Source of the DNA: Alphaproteobacteria bacterium
GTDB lineage: Bacteria > Pseudomonadota > Alphaproteobacteria > Rhizobiales > Amorphaceae
Assembly: GCA_030431335.1 (NCBI GenBank)
Contig: JAUIJH010000001.1
Coordinates: 21,643-85,642 of the forward strand
Direction of reading: 5' to 3'
Length of the DNA stretch: 64,000 nt
Below are positions 42,886 to 51,301 of this stretch, one piece after another. The position numbers and the translations under genes were made by a program. Each line of letters starts with the position of its first letter. Positions within the stretch are counted from its first letter, which is position 1. The notes beneath the pieces are model-generated. The model was given only the letters and a program-made list of their open reading frames with translations, searched no databases and had not been told where the DNA came from.

Positions 42886-44594
42886 CCGCTCCCGGCAAGA
42901 TCTCCACGGTCGCCCAGCAGGTGATCTGGAACCGCCTCATCTCCGTGGTGGAGGAGCAGGCGCAGGCGCTGGTGCGCACCGCGTTCTCCACCTCCGTGCG
43001 CGAGGCGGGGGACCTGTCCGCCGGCATCTACAACGAAAAAGGCGAGATGCTGGCCCAGGCCGTCACCGGCACGCCCGGCCACGTCAACGCCATGGCCGCC
43101 GCCGTCGCCCATTTCATCCGCCGCATCGGCCGCCAGTCGATGTTCGAGGGCGACGTCTACCTCACCAACGACCCCTGGGAGGGAACCGGGCACCTCCACG
43201 ACATCACCGTCGTCACCCCCTCCTTCTACCAGGGCCGGCTGATCGGCTTCTTCGCCTCCACCGCCCACGTGGTCGACATCGGCGGGCGCGGTTTCGGGGC
43301 GGACGCCAACTCGGTCTTCGAGGAGGGGCTCTACCTCCCCATCATGAAGTTCGCCGAGCGCGGCACGGTGGACCGCACGCTCGTCGCCATCATCCGGGGC
43401 AACGTGCGCGAGCCCGACCAGCTCGTCGGCGACATCTATGCGCTCGCCACCTGCAACGAGATCGGCCACCGCCGCCTCGTCGACACGCTGAAGGAGTTCG
43501 CCCTCGACGACCTCGAGGCGATCTCCGCCTTCATCCTGGAGAATTCGCGCCGCGCGACGCTGGAGCGGATCGCGGCGCTGCCGCGCGGCCGCGCCACGGG
43601 CGCGATGCGCATCGACGGCTACGACCGGCCCATCGACATCAGCGTCGCCCTCGCCTTCGAGAACGATCGGGTGACGTGCGATTTCGCCGGCACCTCGCCC
43701 GTCGACAAGAAGGGCATCAACGTGCCCCTCGTCTATACGAAGGCCTACGCCTGCTACGCGCTCAAGTGCGCCATCGCGCCGGAGATCCCCAACAACGCCG
43801 CCTCGCTGGCGCCGTTCGAGATCACCGCGCCGCCGGGCTCCATCCTCGCCGCCGAGCGCCCGGCGCCGGTGGCGCTGCGCCACGTCATCGGCCAGATGAT
43901 CCCCGACGCGATCTTCGATGCGCTGGACAAGCTCCTGCCCGGCCGCATACCGGCCGAGGGGGCGGGCTGCCTGTGCAATTTCCAGGTCTCGCTGCGTCCG
44001 CGCAGCGACGCGCCGGCCCCCGATGCGGTGCGCGCCGAGGTGCTGATGTTCAACTCCGGCGGCTCGGGCGCGCGCGCCGCGCAGGACGGCATGAGCGCCA
44101 CCGCCTTTCCCTCCGGCGTGATGACGATGCCGGTGGAGGCGACCGAGCAGGCCGGCCCCATCATCATCTGGCGCAAGGAGCTGCGGCCCGATTCGGGCGG
44201 CGGCGGCACCTTTCGCGGCGGCCTCGGCCAGCTGATGGAGATCGGCCCGCGCGAGGGCCAGGAGTTCGACATATCAGCGATGCTCGACCGCATCCACCAC
44301 CCCGCACGCGGCCGGCACGGCGGCGCGGACGGCGGCGCGACCACCATCGCGCTCGACGACGGCACCGCGCTGCGCGGCAAGGGCAAGCAGTTCGTGCCAC
44401 CCCAGCGGCGCGTGGAAATGGCCTTCCCCGGCGGCGCCGGTTACGGCGACCCGGCGGCGCGCGACCCCGTCCTCGTGCGCCGCGACCTCGCGCACGGCTA
44501 TATCAGCGCCGAAGTCGCCCGCAGCACCTACGGCCTCGGCGAGGCCGAGATCGCCGATATCCTCCAAGAGGCAAAACGCGGCGATCTCTTCTGA
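42882..44594 (+). CDS. hyuB: Hydantoinase/oxoprolinase B subunit (HyuB family)
   Basis: A 570-residue partner of HyuA. Diagnostic segments: FSTSVREAGDLSAGIYNEKG near 39-58, TGTPGHVNAMA, VYLTNDPWEGTGHLHDITVV near 93-112 (metal-binding Asp/His cluster), RGNVREPDQLVGD, and LRPDSGGGGTFRGGLGQ near 440-456. Begins inside the HyuA stop (ATGA). The longer upstream open frame is an artefact. Cytoplasmic complex hydrolysing a cyclic imide or amide bond at ATP cost. Confidence 0.92.
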   Translation: MTAPGKISTVAQQVIWNRLISVVEEQAQALVRTAFSTSVREAGDLSAGIYNEKGEMLAQAVTGTPGHVNAMAAAVAHFIRRIGRQSMFEGDVYLTNDPWEGTGHLHDITVVTPSFYQGRLIGFFASTAHVVDIGGRGFGADANSVFEEGLYLPIMKFAERGTVDRTLVAIIRGNVREPDQLVGDIYALATCNEIGHRRLVDTLKEFALDDLEAISAFILENSRRATLERIAALPRGRATGAMRIDGYDRPIDISVALAFENDRVTCDFAGTSPVDKKGINVPLVYTKAYACYALKCAIAPEIPNNAASLAPFEITAPPGSILAAERPAPVALRHVIGQMIPDAIFDALDKLLPGRIPAEGAGCLCNFQVSLRPRSDAPAPDAVRAEVLMFNSGGSGARAAQDGMSATAFPSGVMTMPVEATEQAGPIIIWRKELRPDSGGGGTFRGGLGQLMEIGPREGQEFDISAMLDRIHHPARGRHGGADGGATTIALDDGTALRGKGKQFVPPQRRVEMAFPGGAGYGDPAARDPVLVRRDLAHGYISAEVARSTYGLGEAEIADILQEAKRGDLF

Positions 44595-44900
44595 GTCTGC
44601 TGAAACTGCCTCACGACCGCGCGCGTTCCGGGCCGCCGAAGAGGTCGTGAGCCCCGCGCGGCCCCATCATGGCACCGGCCTTGCCACGGCCGATCCGGCA
44701 CCACGACGGTGCCTGACGGACCCGGCCCACGAAGCTGCACTTCGCGCCGATACACCGGGGCGGGTTTGCGAGCCCGCCTCGTGCCCTGGCGAGCGAATTG
44801 CGGCAGAATACTTGACAAAATCCTGGTGATATATTTAAAGTATTCCACTCGACAGGCCGGTTCCCACCGCGCATGGCGCGGCCAAGTGAGAGGAACGATG
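44595..44900. other. 306-base gap: HyuB end, hairpin, and promoter of the amino-acid ABC operon
   Basis: No convincing gene. A GGCACC/GGTGCC stem (44697-44702 with 44708-44713) may end HyuB transcription. The last ~90 bases are AT-richer and hold the promoter-like sequence described separately. An open frame through the region lacks a family start and only extends the following gene. Confidence 0.5.
44812..44841 (+). promoter_or_regulatory. Sigma-70-like promoter of the amino-acid ABC operon
   Basis: A perfect TTGACA -35 element at 44812-44817 is followed, 17-18 bases later, by TTAAAG/TAAAGT (44835-44841) as a weak -10 within an AT-rich GATATATTTAAAG stretch. It lies about 60 bases before the binding-protein start. 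A similar ATATTTAAA stretch occurs before the GntR/creatininase pair near 57540. Confidence 0.5.
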
Positions 44901-45755
44901 ATGAAGCTATTCTCCACAACGACGGCACTTGCCCTGGCCGTCTCCCTGGCATGGGCTGCCCCGTCCGTCGCCGCCGAAGGCACGATGGACGAAGGCGTCG
45001 TGCACTTCGCCGCCGACTTTGCCGCCGCACCCAACCAGTTCATCAAGCCGGACGGCTCGAAGGACGGCCTCAACGTCGACATGTGCGGCGAGATCGCCAA
45101 GCGCATGGGCGACAAGATCGAGTGGACCAACCTCGCCTTCTCCGGCCTGGTGCCCGGCCTGCAGGCCCAGCGCTACGATGCGCTGTGCACCGCCATCTTC
45201 ATCAACCCCGACCGGCTGAAGATCATGAACATGATCTCCTACGTGCAGTGGGGCGAGGGCCTGATGGTGCCCAAGGGCAACCCGGACGGCATCTCCTGCG
45301 AGGCCAAGATCGGCGATTCGGCTTCCTATGAGGCCTGCTTCGACGCGCTGGCGGGCAAGACCGTCTCCGTCGCCGCCGGCGGCACCACCAACAAGCACCT
45401 GGTCGAGCAGAGCGATCGCATCAAGGCGGCCGGCCTGGAAGCCATCGACATCCGCGCCTTCGATTCCAACTCCGAGGCGATCCAGGCGATCACCTCCGGC
45501 CAGTCCGAGGCCGCCTACCTCAACGACCCGCAGGCCGCCTTCTTCATCGCCGAATCCGGCGCGCCCTACGAGATCGCCTTCGCCGGCTTCTCGGCCAACC
45601 AGCTCGCCATCGCCACCTTGAAGAACAACACCGAGCTCGCCGAGGCCATCCTCGCCGCGCTCAAGGAAATGCGTGCCGACGGCTCCTATGACGAGATCGT
45701 CAAGAAGTGGGGCGTCGCCGCCGTTCCCGAATTCGTCCTGAACCCGGGCGAATAA
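44901..45755 (+). CDS. Amino-acid ABC transporter substrate-binding protein (family 3)
   Basis: A 284-residue periplasmic binding protein with a signal peptide (MKLFSTTTALALAVSLAWA, cleavage at PSVAAEG). Family-3 landmarks: DGLNVDMCGEIAKRMGDKIEW, FSGLVPGLQAQRYDAL and the C-terminal LAEAILAALKEMRADGSYDEIVKKWGV. Two adjacent ATG codons exist (44898, 44901); GAGG at 44890-44893 is better spaced for 44901. Feeds the HisM-like permease and fused permease-ATPase downstream. Ligand probably an amino acid or N-carbamoyl/hydantoin-type compound judging by the operon enzymes. Confidence 0.92.
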   Translation: MKLFSTTTALALAVSLAWAAPSVAAEGTMDEGVVHFAADFAAAPNQFIKPDGSKDGLNVDMCGEIAKRMGDKIEWTNLAFSGLVPGLQAQRYDALCTAIFINPDRLKIMNMISYVQWGEGLMVPKGNPDGISCEAKIGDSASYEACFDALAGKTVSVAAGGTTNKHLVEQSDRIKAAGLEAIDIRAFDSNSEAIQAITSGQSEAAYLNDPQAAFFIAESGAPYEIAFAGFSANQLAIATLKNNTELAEAILAALKEMRADGSYDEIVKKWGVAAVPEFVLNPGE

Positions 45756-45768
45756 AGCTCTCCCCAAC

Positions 45769-45806
45769 TGACGCGCCGCGGCACACGTTCGTGCAGCGGC
45801 GCGTCA
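45769..45806 (+). terminator. Strong hairpin after the amino-acid-binding protein gene
   Basis: TGACGCGCCGC (45769-45779) and GCGGCGCGTCA (45796-45806) form a perfect 11-base stem; inside it GCAC/GTGC (45781-45784 with 45791-45794) adds four more pairs. Begins 14 bases after the stop, in the 82-base gap before the permease gene. Strongest of the binding-protein-associated hairpins in this window. Confidence 0.65.
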
Positions 45807-45837
45807 ACTTTTCGTCCTGACGAAGTGGGCGTGGCGG

Positions 45838-46551
45838 ATGGATTTTTCCCTCGAGATCTTCACCACCTACCTGTTCCAGGAGCGCTTTCTCGTTGCCGCC
45901 GGCGTCACCCTCGCCGTCGCGACCGCCGCACAGGCGATCGGCGTCGTCATCGGCCTCGTGCTGGCGCTGTTCGCGCTGTCGCGCTTCAGGGTGCTGCGCG
46001 CCATCACCGCCGGCTACATCTGGATCTGGCGCGGCACGCCGCCGCTGGTCCAACTCCTGCTCCTCTATTTCGGCCTGCCGCAGATCGGCATCCGCATCGG
46101 CGTCCTGGAAGCGGGCCTCATCGGGCTCGGCTGCTATGCCGGCGCGTTCATGGCCGAGATATTCCGCGCCGGCATCCAGTCGGTCAGCCCCGACCAGATG
46201 CAGGCCGCCCGCGCCATGGGCTTCTCCCGCCTCGGCGCCATCCGCTACGTCGTCCTGCCGCAAGCCTTCCGCATAATCCTGCCGCCCTTCGGCAATGAAT
46301 TCGCGTCGATGATGCGCACGACATCGCTCCTGTCGGTGATCTCGTTCGAGGAACTGCTGCGCGTCACGCGCATCGCCATCAACGAGACCTATCACGTGAT
46401 CGAACTCTACTCGGTCGCGGCCGTCTACTACCTCCTCATGTACTCGCTCTGGCTGATCGTGCAGACGCAGCTCGAACGCCTGGCCCAACGCGGCATGGTC
46501 GCGCGCCGGAGCGAAGCCACCACCACCGCCGTTCTCTCGGCGGCGGATTGA
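45838..46551 (+). CDS. Amino-acid ABC transporter permease (HisM/GlnP type)
   Basis: A 237-residue membrane subunit with about five helices. GTPPLVQLLLLYFGLP near 63-78 and the EAA loop MQAARAMGFSRLGAIRYVVL near residues 121-140, followed by PQAFRIILPPFGNEFASMM, are family signatures. Pairs with the permease half of the fusion protein at 47675. Confidence 0.92.
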   Translation: MDFSLEIFTTYLFQERFLVAAGVTLAVATAAQAIGVVIGLVLALFALSRFRVLRAITAGYIWIWRGTPPLVQLLLLYFGLPQIGIRIGVLEAGLIGLGCYAGAFMAEIFRAGIQSVSPDQMQAARAMGFSRLGAIRYVVLPQAFRIILPPFGNEFASMMRTTSLLSVISFEELLRVTRIAINETYHVIELYSVAAVYYLLMYSLWLIVQTQLERLAQRGMVARRSEATTTAVLSAAD

Positions 46552-46569
46552 CGAACACCAAGGACCCCC

Positions 46570-47667
46570 ATGGCTGACATCATCCTTTTCGGCTGCGGCG
46601 CGCTCGGAAGCCGTCTCCTGCGCTCGCTGGAAAGCGACTACGCGCTCATCGACGTCGTCGGCGCCGTGGACCACGCGCCCGCCAAGGCCGGCAAGACGCT
46701 CGGCGAAGTGTGCGCCACGGAGCGCTTCGCGGCCGTGCCCATCGCGCCCGACCTCGCGACCTGCCTCGCCGCGCTCGGCCGCACGCCCGACGCGCTGATC
46801 CACATGACCGAATCCAAGCCCGCCCGCATCGAAGCCCAGATGATGGAAGCGCTGGAGGCCGGCATGAACGTCGTCTCGGCCGCCGAATCGATGTTTTACC
46901 CCTGGCTCCGCTTCCCCGACTTTTCCGCCCGCCTCGATGCCAAGGCGCGCGAGAAGGGCTTCACCATCACCGGCATGGGCATCAATCCGGGCTTTTCGTA
47001 CGATTCCATCCCCCTCATCCTCGCCCGCTCCACCAGCGCCGTCACCTCCGTCACCATCCGCCGCACCATCGACGTGACGGGCACCGGGCCCGGCGACATC
47101 GAGCACGTCGGCTACGGCCTCACGCCCGATGCGTTCAACGCGGGCGTCGCGCGCGGCGACATCGTCGGCCACATGGGCGCGCCCGAATCGCTGGCCCTGA
47201 TGGGCCAATATCTCGGCATCGCCCTCGACGAGGTGCGCGAGCGCTGGGAGCTGGAAACCGCCGACTTCCCCGTCGACAGCGGCGACGCGATGCTCGGCAT
47301 CATGGAGCCCGGCCGCGTCGTCGGCATCCGCCAGCACGCGGAGGCCTACAGCGGCGGCGCCATGGTCATGAACACCTGCCTGTCGATGTACTACCAGCCC
47401 GAGCGCTTCGGCCTCACCGAGTGCGACGAGATCGAGATCGAGGGCGCGATGCCCATCAAGGTGCGCATCGAGCCGGCGATCCAGACCCTGTTCGGCGCCT
47501 CCAACGTGGTCGCGAGCTCGATCCTGCCCACCATCGCCGCCGCGCCGGGCCTCCGGAACGCGTTGGAAATGCCCATCGTCGGCCCGCGCGCCGGCTTCCG
47601 CCACGTGGTTGACACGGGGCGTGAGATGATGCCCGGCTTCGTGCCGCTGCGCGCCGCGCGGGACTGA
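46570..47667 (+). CDS. Dihydrodipicolinate reductase-like NAD(P) enzyme (2,4-diaminopentanoate dehydrogenase-like)
   Basis: A 365-residue protein. N-terminal Rossmann loop FGCGALGSRL near 7-16; the DapB-like fold continues with ALIHMTESKPARIEAQM near 74-90 and GMNVVSAAESMFYPWL near 98-113; the catalytic-domain segment GMGINPGFSYDSIPLILA near 138-155 resembles 2,4-diaminopentanoate dehydrogenase and similar DapB relatives that oxidise or reduce amino and imino acids. It lies inside the ABC operon between the two transporter genes (18- and 7-base gaps), so it very likely acts on the imported amino compound. Substrate not assignable. Confidence 0.75.
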   Translation: MADIILFGCGALGSRLLRSLESDYALIDVVGAVDHAPAKAGKTLGEVCATERFAAVPIAPDLATCLAALGRTPDALIHMTESKPARIEAQMMEALEAGMNVVSAAESMFYPWLRFPDFSARLDAKAREKGFTITGMGINPGFSYDSIPLILARSTSAVTSVTIRRTIDVTGTGPGDIEHVGYGLTPDAFNAGVARGDIVGHMGAPESLALMGQYLGIALDEVRERWELETADFPVDSGDAMLGIMEPGRVVGIRQHAEAYSGGAMVMNTCLSMYYQPERFGLTECDEIEIEGAMPIKVRIEPAIQTLFGASNVVASSILPTIAAAPGLRNALEMPIVGPRAGFRHVVDTGREMMPGFVPLRAARD

Positions 47668-47674
47668 AGCGCCC

Positions 47675-49204
47675 GTGGGCTTCGATTTCGGCATCTTCGT
47701 CAGCTTCGTCACCTCGCCGCTGGTCGCCAGCGCCGCGTGGGTGACGATCTGGGTCGCCGTGGTGGCCCAGACCATCGGCACGGTGCTCGGCACCGGGCTC
47801 GGCCTGATGCTGACGTCGAAAAGCAAGCCCCTCAGGTGGTTCGCCTACTTCTATCTGTGGCTGTTCAAGGGAACGCCGCTGCTGGCGCAGATCCTGTTCT
47901 TCTATTCCGCGCTGCCGCAGATGGGGCTGCGTCTCAGCCTGATCGCCACCGGGCTCCTGGCGCTCGGCCTCAACGAGGCGGCGCGCATGGGCGACATCGT
48001 GCGCTCCGGCCTCCTCGCCGTGCCCAAGGAACAGCACGAAGCCGCCGCCGCGCTCGGGCTCGGGCCGATCGTCACCTTCCGCAAGGTCGTCTTCCCGCAG
48101 GCGTTCCGGGTGATCTTGCCGCCACTCGGCAACAATTTCAGCTACATGATCAAGGCGACGTCGCTGCTCGCCACCATCTCGTTCGCCGAATTGCTGCGTG
48201 TGTCGCAGCAGCTCGCCCAGGCCACCACCCACGCGTTCGAGGCCTACCTCGCCGCCTGCGTCTGGTACCTGATGCTGATCACCATCTGGACGCTGATCCA
48301 GGGCCGGCTGGAGCAGCGCCTCGCCCTCAAGGGCCGCGAAGACAACGCCGAGCCAAAGACGGCCGGCGCGGGCACCGTTGCCGCCGCCGCTGGCGACGCG
48401 GCGACCTCGCGCGAAAACCTGCCGGCGAGCGATGCACCCGTCGTCATCGCGGCGCGCGATGTGACGAAATCCTTCTCCGGCCACCGCGCCCTCAGGGCGA
48501 CCAGCCTCACGGTGCGCAAGGGCGAGGTGGTGGTGGTGCTCGGGCCCTCCGGCTCGGGCAAGAGCACGCTCCTGCGCACCCTCAACTGGATCGAGCCGGC
48601 CGACACGGGCGACGTCCTGATCGAGGGCGAGAGCCTGCCGTGGCGCGCGCCCGGCGAGCGGCGCAGCGAGCGCGGCATCGACCGGATGCGCCAGCGCATG
48701 GGCATGGTGTTCCAGAATTTCGCCCTCTTCCCCACCTACGACGTGCGCGAGAATGTCGCTCTCGGCCTGATCCGCCTGCGCGGGGTGAAGCGGGGCGAGG
48801 CCCTCGCCCGCGCCGAGGCGCTGCTTGCCCGCGTCGGCCTCGCCGACAAGACCGAGGCGTATCCGGTGGAGCTGTCCGGCGGGCAGCGCCAGCGCGTCGC
48901 CATCGCGCGGGCGTTGTCGATGGATCCCATCGCCCTCCTGTTCGACGAGCCCACCTCCGCCCTCGACCCCGAAACCGTGGGCGAAGTGCTTGCCGTGATG
49001 GGCGATCTCGCCCGGCAGGGCGTGACCATGGTGGTCGTCACCCACGAAGTCGCCTTCGCGCGCAAGGTTGCGGACCGCATCGTATTCATGGAAGACGGCG
49101 AGAAGCGCATGGATCTGCCGGTCGACGAGGCGTTCGGTCCCAGCGCGCCGCCCCGCTTCGCCGCCTTCCTCAACCTGTTCGAGCCGGTCGCCGCAAAGGT
49201 CTGA
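47675..49204 (+). CDS. Fused amino-acid ABC transporter permease and ATP-binding protein
   Basis: A 509-residue fusion. Residues ~1-215 are a HisQ/GlnP-type permease (KGTPLLAQILFFYSALPQMG, EAA loop HEAAAALGLGPIVTFRKVVF at 121-140). A low-complexity linker spans ~218-252. Residues ~255-509 are an ATPase: Walker A GPSGSGKST (290-298), LSGGQRQR, Walker B ALLFDEPTSALDPE and VVTHEVAFARKVAD. The start is GTG at 47675, seven bases after the upstream stop. Permease-ATPase fusions occur in some proteobacterial polar amino-acid importers. With the HisM-like subunit it would form the complete inner-membrane complex. Confidence 0.92.
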   Translation: MGFDFGIFVSFVTSPLVASAAWVTIWVAVVAQTIGTVLGTGLGLMLTSKSKPLRWFAYFYLWLFKGTPLLAQILFFYSALPQMGLRLSLIATGLLALGLNEAARMGDIVRSGLLAVPKEQHEAAAALGLGPIVTFRKVVFPQAFRVILPPLGNNFSYMIKATSLLATISFAELLRVSQQLAQATTHAFEAYLAACVWYLMLITIWTLIQGRLEQRLALKGREDNAEPKTAGAGTVAAAAGDAATSRENLPASDAPVVIAARDVTKSFSGHRALRATSLTVRKGEVVVVLGPSGSGKSTLLRTLNWIEPADTGDVLIEGESLPWRAPGERRSERGIDRMRQRMGMVFQNFALFPTYDVRENVALGLIRLRGVKRGEALARAEALLARVGLADKTEAYPVELSGGQRQRVAIARALSMDPIALLFDEPTSALDPETVGEVLAVMGDLARQGVTMVVVTHEVAFARKVADRIVFMEDGEKRMDLPVDEAFGPSAPPRFAAFLNLFEPVAAKV

Positions 49205-49256
49205 TGCCCGTGCGAACCGCCGGCGACGGGCTCATGGCCGACCACAAGGGAACCCT

Positions 49257-49919
49257 ATGAAAATCATCGCGCTCAATCCCAACAGCTCGCGCGCCGTCAC
49301 CCAGTCGATGCGCCGCTGTCTCGGGGGGATCGCGGCCCTCTCGCGCCACGACATCGTCTGCACCGAAATCGCCGACGCGCCCGAGGGGATCGAGAGCGAC
49401 GCCGATGTCGCCACGGTCGCGCCGATGGTGGAAGAGTTCGTGCGCAGCAGCGGGGCGGACGCCTTCATCGTCGCCTGTTTCTCCGACCCGGGCGTCGAGC
49501 GCGCCCGCCGCGCCGCCGGCGGCCGACCCGTCATCGGCATCGCCGAGGCGGCCTACTACGGCGCCCTGCAGCATGGCGCGCGGTTCGGCGTCATCTCGCT
49601 CGGCCCGGCCTCCATCGCGCGCCACGCGGCCCACATCGAGCGGCTCGGCCTCACCTCGCGCCTCGCCGGCGACCGCGCCATCGCCATGGGCGTCGCGGAG
49701 GCCAACGACCGCGCCCACGCCGAAGAGCGCGTCGGCGAGGTGGGCGCCGCGCTCATCGAGGAGGACGGCGCGGACGTGGTCATCCTCGGTTGCGCGGGCA
49801 TGGGCGAGCAGCGCGACGGGCTCCAGGCGCGGCTGCAGCGGATCGTCATCGACCCGGTGCAAGCTGCCGTCACCGCCGCCATAACGGCCCTCGACCTCAA
49901 CTACCGCACAGGACATTGA
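49257..49919 (+). CDS. Asp/Glu racemase superfamily, hydantoin racemase-like
   Basis: A 220-residue cofactor-independent racemase. N-terminus MKIIALNPNSSRAVTQSM is characteristic of hydantoin racemases. The two catalytic cysteines are visible in FIVACFSDPGVE (Cys near 80) and VILGCAGMGE (Cys near 179). Would interconvert D- and L-5-substituted hydantoins or a similar acidic C-H centre, letting stereospecific hydrolases use both enantiomers. ATG 49257 is preceded by AAGGGAACCCT. Two bases separate it from the hydantoinase-like gene, a typical hydantoin-utilisation arrangement. Confidence 0.85.
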   Translation: MKIIALNPNSSRAVTQSMRRCLGGIAALSRHDIVCTEIADAPEGIESDADVATVAPMVEEFVRSSGADAFIVACFSDPGVERARRAAGGRPVIGIAEAAYYGALQHGARFGVISLGPASIARHAAHIERLGLTSRLAGDRAIAMGVAEANDRAHAEERVGEVGAALIEEDGADVVILGCAGMGEQRDGLQARLQRIVIDPVQAAVTAAITALDLNYRTGH

Positions 49920-49921
49920 CC

Positions 49922-51280
49922 GTGGAACGCATCGTCAAAGGTCGCGTCGTCACCCCCGACGGGGTGCTGGACAATGGCTGGGTCGCCATCGCCGAGGGCC
50001 GCATCGCCGCCGTCGGCCAGGGTGCGACCCCCGCCGGCGTGGAGGTCGACGACCACGGCGACGCCTTCGTCATGCCCGGCGCCGTCGACGGCCAGACCCA
50101 CGCCACCAGCTACCTGGGCCTCGAGGGCATCCGCGACACCACCGCCTCCGCCATCGCCGGCGGCGTGACGACGCTGGTCGACATGCCCTACGACAACCCC
50201 GAGCCGCTCGACCGGCCGGAACGCCTCGCCGCCAAGCGCGCCGCCATCGAGGCGCACGCGCACGCGGACATGGCGCTCTACGCCACCGTCACGCGCGACA
50301 CCGGCACCGGCCACGTCGAGGCGCTGATCGAGGAGGGCGTCGTCGCCTTCAAGATCTCCTCGTTCGAGAGCAGCCCGACCCGCTTCCCCCGCATCGGCGA
50401 GGACCTGACGCTCGATCTGTTCGAGGCCCTCGCCCTCACCGCCATCCCCCTCGGCCTCCACAACGAGGACCAGGAGATCGTGCTCGCCCGCATGGCGCGC
50501 GCACGGGCCGAGGGCATCGAGGGCATCGAGGCGCATTCGCTCGCCCGTCCCCTGGCCGCCGAACTCGCCGCGACGGCCCAGTTCCACGCGCTCGGCCAGG
50601 CGGTGGGCGCCCACTCCCACCCGGTCCACCTCAGCACCGCGGAGGGTTTCGCGCTGACGCGCGCCTTCGCGCAGATGGGCGCGCGCGCCACCGGCGAATT
50701 GTGCGTCCACTATCTGTGGTTCGACGCCGCCCTCGACGGCGAGCGCCTCGGCGCGCGCATGAAGGTCAATCCGCCGATCCGCCCCGACGCCATCGAAGGA
50801 TTGTGGGACGCGATCACGCAGGGCGACGTCGCCTTCGTGTCGTCCGACCATTCGAGCTGGCCCATCGACAACAAGCTGACGGCGAGCATCTTCGACGCCG
50901 GCGCCGGCGTGCCGGGCGTCGAGACGCTGCTGCCCGCCTTCTTCACCGCCGCCACGCAGCGCGGCTACGACGCGCCGCGCCTCACCGCCCACATGCTCGC
51001 CTCCGAGCCCGCCCGCTTCTTCGGCATCGAGGACCGCAAGGGCGCCATCGTGCCCGGCCGCGACGCCGACCTCGCGGTGCTGGAGCCCGGCCGCTTCGTG
51101 TGGGACGAGGCCGACGCGCACGACGGCCTCAACTGGAGCCCCTATCACGGGCTTGATTTCGCGGCCCGCGTCACGGCCACCTATCTGCGCGGGACGCTCG
51201 GCTGGAACGGTGAAACGGTGTCGAACGCGCCCGGCAGCGGCGCCTACGTGGCCCGCCGCACCGACGGCTGGTTCGCCTGA
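49922..51280 (+). CDS. Cyclic amidohydrolase (dihydropyrimidinase/allantoinase-like) with altered HxH motif
   Basis: A 452-residue amidohydrolase-superfamily protein starting at GTG 49922. Metal-site residues by position: carboxylated Lys144 (VAFKISSF), His180 (GLHNEDQEIV), His237 (PVHLSTAEGF) and Asp309 (VSSDHSSW). The usual N-terminal D-x-H-x-H is D56-G-Q58-T-H60, so the first histidine is Gln. Tail motifs GAIVPGRDADLAVLEP are normal. The family hydrolyses hydantoins, dihydropyrimidines and allantoin. With a racemase directly upstream, a hydantoin-like ring is the expected substrate, but the changed metal site could mean a mononuclear centre or different chemistry. Confidence 0.85.
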   Translation: MERIVKGRVVTPDGVLDNGWVAIAEGRIAAVGQGATPAGVEVDDHGDAFVMPGAVDGQTHATSYLGLEGIRDTTASAIAGGVTTLVDMPYDNPEPLDRPERLAAKRAAIEAHAHADMALYATVTRDTGTGHVEALIEEGVVAFKISSFESSPTRFPRIGEDLTLDLFEALALTAIPLGLHNEDQEIVLARMARARAEGIEGIEAHSLARPLAAELAATAQFHALGQAVGAHSHPVHLSTAEGFALTRAFAQMGARATGELCVHYLWFDAALDGERLGARMKVNPPIRPDAIEGLWDAITQGDVAFVSSDHSSWPIDNKLTASIFDAGAGVPGVETLLPAFFTAATQRGYDAPRLTAHMLASEPARFFGIEDRKGAIVPGRDADLAVLEPGRFVWDEADAHDGLNWSPYHGLDFAARVTATYLRGTLGWNGETVSNAPGSGAYVARRTDGWFA

Positions 51281-51301
51281 GAGAAAATGGAGAACAACAC
51301 C

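Noticed and set aside
45700..47826. 708-codon minus-strand frame under the amino-acid ABC genes
   Set aside because: Antisense to three well-supported genes (permease, DapB-like, fusion permease); no recognisable domain.
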